Positions 24,469 through 29,090 of a stretch of DNA of 29,090 nucleotides are shown here, one piece after another; positions within the stretch are counted from its first letter, which is position 1; each line of letters begins with the position of its first letter. The stretch lies in the NCBI GenBank assembly GCA_049613795.1, contig JBMZCX010000036.1, positions 1-29,090 on the forward strand, given 5' to 3'. Under the pieces are notes generated by a model. That model did no database searches. It was not told where the DNA came from and was given only the letters and a program-made list of their open reading frames with translations. The DNA comes from Thalassotalea_B sp049613795 (GTDB lineage Bacteria > Pseudomonadota > Gammaproteobacteria > Enterobacterales > Alteromonadaceae). Made by a program: the position numbers and the translations under genes.

Positions 24469-25695
24469 ATGTTTGAACATTCTTCAGATTGGCTAACGCC
24501 TGAATTACGTCGCGACTTACTTGCTCACCAAAGTAACAATGAACATGAGCACGCTTACTTTGTTTACCAGCTTGATACACTTAAGCAGCACTTACTAAGT
24601 TTGCAAAAGCAAGAGGTTATAAAACTCTGGTATGCGGTAAAAGCTAACCCTTTGTCACGGGTTATTCAAACGTTAGATCAAGCAGCGTTTAACTTTGACG
24701 TAGCCAGTTCTGGAGAATTACAACAAGTATTGGCGCAAGGCATAGCGCCAGATCGCATTTTAAACACAGGTCCTGCAAAGTCATTAAAGCAACTGACTGA
24801 GTTTTTAACACAAGGTGTTAATATTTTTGTTGTTGAAAGTTTGAACCAGTTAACATGGCTTAACCAAGCAGCTAAAAGTTTGAATAAAAAACCTCAAGTG
24901 TTATTGCGAGTACAATTACAATGGCAAGAAGGTGAGAAAAATCCATTAGGTGGCAATAGTTTAACGCCATTTGGTTTATCTACCCAAGAGTGGCAACGCA
25001 TTAACGTTGAACAATACCCACAACTAGACATTTGCGGTTTACATATTTTTCAATGGGGCAATATGCTTAGCAATGAAAAGATGTATTCATTGTGGCAGCA
25101 AATGGTAACACCATTAGTTGAATTAGCGCAGTCTATTGGTATGGAACTAAAAGTACTCGACCTTGGCGGCGGCTTAGGTATTGACTATCTTGAGCAAGGA
25201 CAAGCCTTATCGTGGTCACAAATAATTACCGATTTAGCTAAAATAAAAGCGCAAGCTAACGTTGATGAATTATGGTTGGAATTAGGTCGTTACGCGGTAG
25301 CACATTATGGCTATTACGTGGTACCCGTGGTTGATCGTAAAGTTAACTTTCAACAAGAACAGTTAGTACTTGCCGCAGGCATAAACCATTTAATACGCCC
25401 AGCCATTACCGACCAGCCTTTTCCTGTGCGGTTATTACGAGAGTCGGTAGCAGCGCCTGTTAATTTCGATTTGCATGGGCCTTTGTGTACCAGTATGGAT
25501 AAGCTTGGCCAATTACCCTTGCCGAGCGATGTTAGTGTAGATGATGAACTTGTTTTTGCCTATGCTGGCGCATACGGCTTTACTGAAAGCATGCCATTTT
25601 TTCTTTGCCATCAAACCGCGGCAGAGTACGTGGTTGAAAACGGAAAAATGAGCGAAGTAAGAGCGGCGCAGCCAGCAAGTTGGTATTTAGCGTAA
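24469..25695 (+). CDS. LysA-like fold-type III PLP decarboxylase
   Basis: A 408-residue alanine-racemase-fold decarboxylase. PLP lysine is Lys58 in YAVKANP; the glycine-rich phosphate loop DLGGGLGIDYLEQG and the Cys340 motif GPLCTSMDKLG follow, then AYAGAYGFTESM. In standard diaminopimelate decarboxylase the Cys motif reads CESxD and the arginine motif EPGR; here they are CTSMD and ELGR, closer to the LysA-like decarboxylases of natural-product and siderophore pathways. The lysine riboswitch and the DapD-like neighbour point to lysine formation, either from meso-diaminopimelate or from an acylated form. AAAGG lies six bases before the ATG. Family is sure, substrate is not. Confidence 0.8.
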   Translation: MFEHSSDWLTPELRRDLLAHQSNNEHEHAYFVYQLDTLKQHLLSLQKQEVIKLWYAVKANPLSRVIQTLDQAAFNFDVASSGELQQVLAQGIAPDRILNTGPAKSLKQLTEFLTQGVNIFVVESLNQLTWLNQAAKSLNKKPQVLLRVQLQWQEGEKNPLGGNSLTPFGLSTQEWQRINVEQYPQLDICGLHIFQWGNMLSNEKMYSLWQQMVTPLVELAQSIGMELKVLDLGGGLGIDYLEQGQALSWSQIITDLAKIKAQANVDELWLELGRYAVAHYGYYVVPVVDRKVNFQQEQLVLAAGINHLIRPAITDQPFPVRLLRESVAAPVNFDLHGPLCTSMDKLGQLPLPSDVSVDDELVFAYAGAYGFTESMPFFLCHQTAAEYVVENGKMSEVRAAQPASWYLA

Positions 25696-25743
25696 TCGTT
25701 ATCTTGAATAACAATTAGCAATATATGTATTAGAGAATATTGA

Positions 25744-26895
25744 ATGAATAACTTTTCAAAAGAAGTGATGTCGGTAGGTGAAATGGCCAGTGGCGCAGAA
25801 CTTACCGTACCCGTTTATCGCTTAAAAGGTCAAAGCGATGCACCGAGTGTGTATATTCAAGCCAATATGCACGGCGCTGAAGTACAAGGTAATGCGGTTA
25901 TTTATCAGTTGCTTGAATTATTAAAAACAACTGAGATTAAAGGTGATATAACCTTAGTACCGTATGCAAATCCTGTTGGCTGTAACCATAAAAATGGTGA
26001 ATATACCTTAGGACGATTTGACCCAATAACAGGGGTTAATTGGAATAGAATGTATCATTTTGACCAAAGTATTATTAAACCATTTGTTCGTGAAAGTATT
26101 GGTAAAGACGACGCGACAATTGAAGCCAATTTTAAACAGCTGATGATAGATACCATTGAACAAAAGCTTGATCATAATATTTTTGGATTAACAACAGGGC
26201 AGCGTATTGCCTATCAGTTACAGCGTTTAGCCCATCAGGCTGATTATGTACTTGATTTACATACCGGACCTATTTCAAGTAAGCATTTATATTGCCCTGA
26301 ATATGCGCAAGAAAGCGCGCAATATTTTGATATTCCACACACGTTACTTATCCCTAATGAGTTTGATGGTGCGCTTGATGAAGCCACTTTTTGTCCGTGG
26401 TGGCAGTTACAAGAAGCGTTTAATGAATTAGGTATTAAGTTTTCGATTAGCTCCAAAGCCTTAAACAAAGAAAGCTTTACGGTAGAGCTAGGCTCGCAAG
26501 AGCAAATAGACCTTGATGTTGCACTAGAAGATGCAAAAAGTATTTTCGCGTATTTACAATATAAAGGGGTTATCGACGCGCCGCAATATCAACCCCAAGT
26601 GATGACGCGCTATGCCTGTTATTTAAAAGACTATAAAGCGTACTATTCACCGATGGGCGGCATGGTTGACTACTTAGCTGAGTTTGGCAAACCGCTAGCG
26701 GCAGGTGAGCCGTTAGCAAGAATATTGAGAATGGACAATTATCACTTTGGCACTAAAGGCGAAAAGGATGATGGCGACCCATTACATTATGTTTCGTTAG
26801 ATCAAGAAGTATTGCCTATTCTGCATTTTGCCTCAGCAAGCGTGAACCAAGGCACTGAACTTTATAAAGTATTTACTAATTACTTTGAGCTGTAG
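25744..26895 (+). CDS. AstE/AspA-family zinc deacylase (candidate succinyl-DAP desuccinylase)
   Basis: A 383-residue member of the succinylglutamate desuccinylase/aspartoacylase family (M14-like zinc amidohydrolases). Zinc ligands are His43 and Glu46 (MHGAEVQGN) and His173 (LDLHTG); Glu248 in VELGSQ is the likely general base. The C-terminal beta domain (about 290-383) is present. Family enzymes remove succinyl or acetyl groups from amino acids. Third in the lysine-riboswitch operon, 48 bases after the decarboxylase, it could remove the succinyl group put on by the DapD-like enzyme, a step normally done by the unrelated DapE. AstE of arginine catabolism is an alternative but no ast genes are here. 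The operon ends at the hairpin at 26909-26936. Confidence 0.8.
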   Translation: MNNFSKEVMSVGEMASGAELTVPVYRLKGQSDAPSVYIQANMHGAEVQGNAVIYQLLELLKTTEIKGDITLVPYANPVGCNHKNGEYTLGRFDPITGVNWNRMYHFDQSIIKPFVRESIGKDDATIEANFKQLMIDTIEQKLDHNIFGLTTGQRIAYQLQRLAHQADYVLDLHTGPISSKHLYCPEYAQESAQYFDIPHTLLIPNEFDGALDEATFCPWWQLQEAFNELGIKFSISSKALNKESFTVELGSQEQIDLDVALEDAKSIFAYLQYKGVIDAPQYQPQVMTRYACYLKDYKAYYSPMGGMVDYLAEFGKPLAAGEPLARILRMDNYHFGTKGEKDDGDPLHYVSLDQEVLPILHFASASVNQGTELYKVFTNYFEL

Positions 26896-26908
26896 GTTTA
26901 GTAGGTTG

Positions 26909-26936
26909 TAACCCCAAAAGAAAGCTTTTGGGGTTA
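26909..26936. terminator. Strong hairpin between lysine operon and darP
   Basis: A perfect 12-bp stem TAACCCCAAAAG (26909-26920) with CTTTTGGGGTTA (26925-26936) and loop AAAG, between convergent genes. No T run follows on either strand, so it may act as a bidirectional end with help from Rho, or as a 3'-end stabiliser. Confidence 0.6.
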
Positions 26937-26940
26937 TTGG

Positions 26941-27450
26941 TTAGAAATGAATATTTTCTTTTAAATAGTTAAATAAATCGCGGTAGTGTTTACCTGTTTT
27001 TTCATTGGCTTTTTCTTTCGCCGCATTACGTACTAGTTGGCGTAGCTTTTGGCGTTCTAATGTTGGGTGTTCGCTTAACGTAGCCTCTATTGCGTTGTTG
27101 CCTTGTTCAATAAGTTCATCACGCAACGTTTCAAGCTTTATGTGTTTGCTGCTTTCTTGCTGATGTTTATTTGCCATTACGTCAAGCGCTTGGTTAATAG
27201 GCTCAAGATCAGTTTCTGATAATACTTTTGCCATATGACGAATATGTCGACGTAAGGCTTCATGTTTATTATTAATTTTGTCTGCTAATACTAAATCAGC
27301 TTTAATTTCTTCAGTAAAAGGAATTTTACTGCGTTGGTGTTTAGATAATTTAACTAAACGTGCTGCAAAATCTTGTAATTGATGCATTTCACGTTTTATT
27401 TCTGATTTACTTTTTAATTCTTCATCGAATTCAGCAGCGGACTCGGGCAT
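26941..27450 (-). CDS. darP: Ribosome biogenesis protein DarP (YjgA, DUF615)
   Basis: A 169-residue, charged, all-helical protein of the DUF615/YjgA family, a factor bound to late 50S ribosomal precursors that helps shape the peptidyl-transferase centre. Family signatures include SKSEIKREMHQLQDFAARLVKL at the N-terminus and RQKLRQLVRNAAKE near the C-terminus. Length fits E. coli DarP (183). It is divergent from pmbA with 139 bases between, the same arrangement as yjgA-pmbA in E. coli, which supports both calls. Confidence 0.92.
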   Translation of the reverse strand: MPESAAEFDEELKSKSEIKREMHQLQDFAARLVKLSKHQRSKIPFTEEIKADLVLADKINNKHEALRRHIRHMAKVLSETDLEPINQALDVMANKHQQESSKHIKLETLRDELIEQGNNAIEATLSEHPTLERQKLRQLVRNAAKEKANEKTGKHYRDLFNYLKENIHF

Positions 27451-27589
27451 AATAATAAGGCAAATTTAGCGATTGATAGGGCTATTATACAACAAATAGC
27501 TTGGTACGCTCTAGCATGGACACTAAACTTTGCTAAAAGAAGGCGAAAAACTCGCTTTATTTAACAAATTTATAGAGAAACTCAACCAA

Positions 27590-28933
27590 ATGGCAGAATC
27601 AAATAGCATCATCAAGCAAATGGAACAAGTGGAATCACGTGTAGCAGAAGTGTTGGCGTTAGCTAAATCGCTGGGTGCGGATGGTGCTGAGGTTTCAATG
27701 AGTAAACAACAAGGTTTGAGTGTTTGTACTCGTCTTGGTGAAGTTGAAACGGTAGAGTTTACCAATGACGGTGCCTTAGGTATTACTGTTTATCAAGAAG
27801 GAAGAAAGGGCAGTGCCTCTACCGCTGACTTATCTGATAATGCGTTAAAGCAAACGGTTCAGGCTGCGGTAAATATTGCAAAATTCACCTCGGTTGATGA
27901 TTGTTCAGGCTTAGCTGATAAAGAATTGTTAGCCATGAACCCTAAATCACTTGATTTACATCACCCTAAAGCTTTATCTACAGATGAAGCAATAGATATT
28001 GCTAAAACATGTGAAGTTTCAGCATTAGAATATGATCCTCGTATTACTAACTCTGATGGTGCAACCTTAGCCAGTTTTGAAGGTTTTAAAGTCTATGGTA
28101 ATAGCCATGGGCAATTAGTGGGCTACCCAAGCTCTCGTCATAGTTTAAGTTGTGTAGCTATTGCTAGTGAAAATGAAGATATGCAACGCGATTATGCTTA
28201 TACAGTCGATCGTAATTTTGACTTAATTGACTCGGCAGTGAATGTTGGTCATAAAGCAGCACGAGAAACATTATCAAGATTAAATGCTCAAAAGCTCCCA
28301 ACAGGCAAAGTGCCCGTAATGTTTAGAGCTGATATTGCGAATACCTTTTGGGGGCATTTTATTTCCGCGATTAGCGGCGGTAATTTATATCGTAAATCGT
28401 CATTTTTACTTGATGCATTAGGCCAGCCTATTTTTCCTAAATTTTTAACGATTGAAGAGCGCCCTCATATTAAATCGGCGTTAGCAAGTAGTTCTTTTGA
28501 TAGTGAAGGGGTGGCAACGGTTGATCGTAACATTATTGAAAATGGTGATTTGGCCACGTATTTACTAACCTGTTACTCTGCTCGTAAGTTAGGGCTTACT
28601 ACTACAGGGCATGCTGGTGGAATTCATAACTGGTTAGTATCGGCAAACGGCGGAGACTTTAATGCAATGCTACAACAATTAGGAACAGGCTTACTTGTTA
28701 CCGAATTAATGGGGCAAGGTGTTAATGTGGTAAATGGTGATTATTCGCGTGGCGCCGCAGGTTTCTGGGTTGAAAACGGTGTGATTCAATATCCTGTTTC
28801 AGAGATAACCATTGCGGGTAATTTAAAAGAAATGTTTGCAGGATTAGTTGCAGTAGGTAGCGATACAGATATGCATGGTAGCATTCGGACAGGGTCGTTA
28901 ATATTAGCTGAAATGCAAGTAGCTGGTAATTAA
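27590..28933 (+). CDS. pmbA: Metalloprotease PmbA (TldE)
   Basis: A 447-residue TldD/PmbA-family protein that with TldD forms a peptidase complex, known for microcin B17 maturation and CcdA antitoxin degradation in E. coli. PmbA itself lacks the HExxxH zinc motif that TldD supplies, and none is seen here. Strong family matches: GEVETVEFTNDGALGITVY, GNSHGQLVGYPSSRHSLS, TTTGHAGGIHNW, TELMGQGVNVVNGDYSRGAAGFWVENG and PVSEITIAGNLKEMF. The frame is open to a TTG at 27530, but ATG 27590 gives a length equal to E. coli PmbA (450), so I prefer it. Confidence 0.94.
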   Translation: MAESNSIIKQMEQVESRVAEVLALAKSLGADGAEVSMSKQQGLSVCTRLGEVETVEFTNDGALGITVYQEGRKGSASTADLSDNALKQTVQAAVNIAKFTSVDDCSGLADKELLAMNPKSLDLHHPKALSTDEAIDIAKTCEVSALEYDPRITNSDGATLASFEGFKVYGNSHGQLVGYPSSRHSLSCVAIASENEDMQRDYAYTVDRNFDLIDSAVNVGHKAARETLSRLNAQKLPTGKVPVMFRADIANTFWGHFISAISGGNLYRKSSFLLDALGQPIFPKFLTIEERPHIKSALASSSFDSEGVATVDRNIIENGDLATYLLTCYSARKLGLTTTGHAGGIHNWLVSANGGDFNAMLQQLGTGLLVTELMGQGVNVVNGDYSRGAAGFWVENGVIQYPVSEITIAGNLKEMFAGLVAVGSDTDMHGSIRTGSLILAEMQVAGN

Positions 28934-28963
28934 AGCTAAGGGCATAGATTAGTTTTAAACAAT

Positions 28964-28989
28964 CTAGGAACTAGAACCTTAGTTCCTAG
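28964..28989. repeat. CTAG-flanked perfect hairpin after pmbA
   Basis: A perfect 10-bp inverted repeat CTAGGAACTA (28964-28973) with TAGTTCCTAG (28980-28989), loop of six. It has no T run after it. It lies 30 bases past pmbA and precedes a heptamer array, mirroring the array-plus-hairpin at 11126-11215. Confidence 0.75.
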
Positions 28990-29036
28990 CGCAAGATAAA
29001 TTAATTGACACCACAACTTAGTGTTGAACTTTTCCT

Positions 29037-29090
29037 ACCTAGCACCTAGCACCTAGCACCTAGCACCTAGCACCTAGCACCTAGCACCTA
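29037..29090. repeat. Heptamer tandem array (ACCTAGC)n, cut by the window end
   Basis: Seven perfect copies of ACCTAGC plus five bases, running off the end of the window, so the true length is unknown. On the minus strand the unit reads CTAGGTG, one base different from the CTAGGTA unit of the array at 11126. Confidence 0.95.

Noticed and set aside
27530..27589. 20-codon upstream extension of pmbA from a TTG
   Set aside because: The ATG at 27590 gives the length of characterised PmbA, and the extra residues match nothing in the family.

Overview
This AT-rich window reads as chromosomal DNA of a marine gammaproteobacterium of the order Alteromonadales, most likely a Colwellia/Thalassotalea-like member of Colwelliaceae. 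The assignment is inferred from protein similarity (ArcA, GltB/GltD, RsmC, DarP and PmbA are all of gammaproteobacterial type), from a separate Hpt protein beside arcA as in Shewanella-type Arc systems, and from a lysine riboswitch. I found no rRNA, tRNA, IS element, prophage or CRISPR array. It is mostly core chromosome with several accessory modules.

Layout. 1-3.8 kb: a minus-strand pair (RND/MMPL-type exporter and LolA-like periplasmic protein) diverges from a HlyU/BigR/SqrR-like ArsR repressor, with two near-identical operator-like repeats between them. 3.8-6.8 kb: a GlxA-type AraC regulator diverges from a FabY-like beta-ketoacyl synthase. 6.9-11.1 kb: a plus-strand operon of a YIP1-family membrane protein and a three-gene MacAB-like ABC exporter. 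11.1-11.2 kb: a heptamer tandem array plus a CTAG-centred hairpin. 11.2-17.3 kb: gltB-gltD (glutamate synthase, minus strand), with a possible short leader ORF ahead of gltB. 17.6-18.5 kb: folE2. 18.8-20.1 kb: hptA and arcA, converging on a bidirectional terminator. 20.2-23.0 kb: a membrane histidine kinase and rsmC, minus strand. 23.1-26.9 kb: a lysine riboswitch followed by a DapD-like succinyltransferase, a LysA-like PLP decarboxylase and an AstE/AspA-family deacylase. 26.9-28.9 kb: darP and pmbA, divergent. 28.96-29.09 kb: a hairpin plus a second heptamer array, in the opposite orientation to the first and running off the window end.

How the parts work together. The riboswitch operon encodes N-succinylation, decarboxylation and desuccinylation steps that could form a lysine-controlled branch of the succinyl-diaminopimelate pathway, using an M14-type deacylase where DapE would be expected and a decarboxylase with an altered active-site motif. 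HptA and ArcA are the phosphotransfer and output halves of a respiratory phosphorelay. The thiol-switch ArsR probably represses both itself and the RND/LolA-like pair.

The items I rate most worth following are the lysine-riboswitch operon, the inverted pair of hairpin-plus-heptamer elements, the ArsR/RND/LolA-like unit with its twin operators, and the candidate gltB leader peptide.
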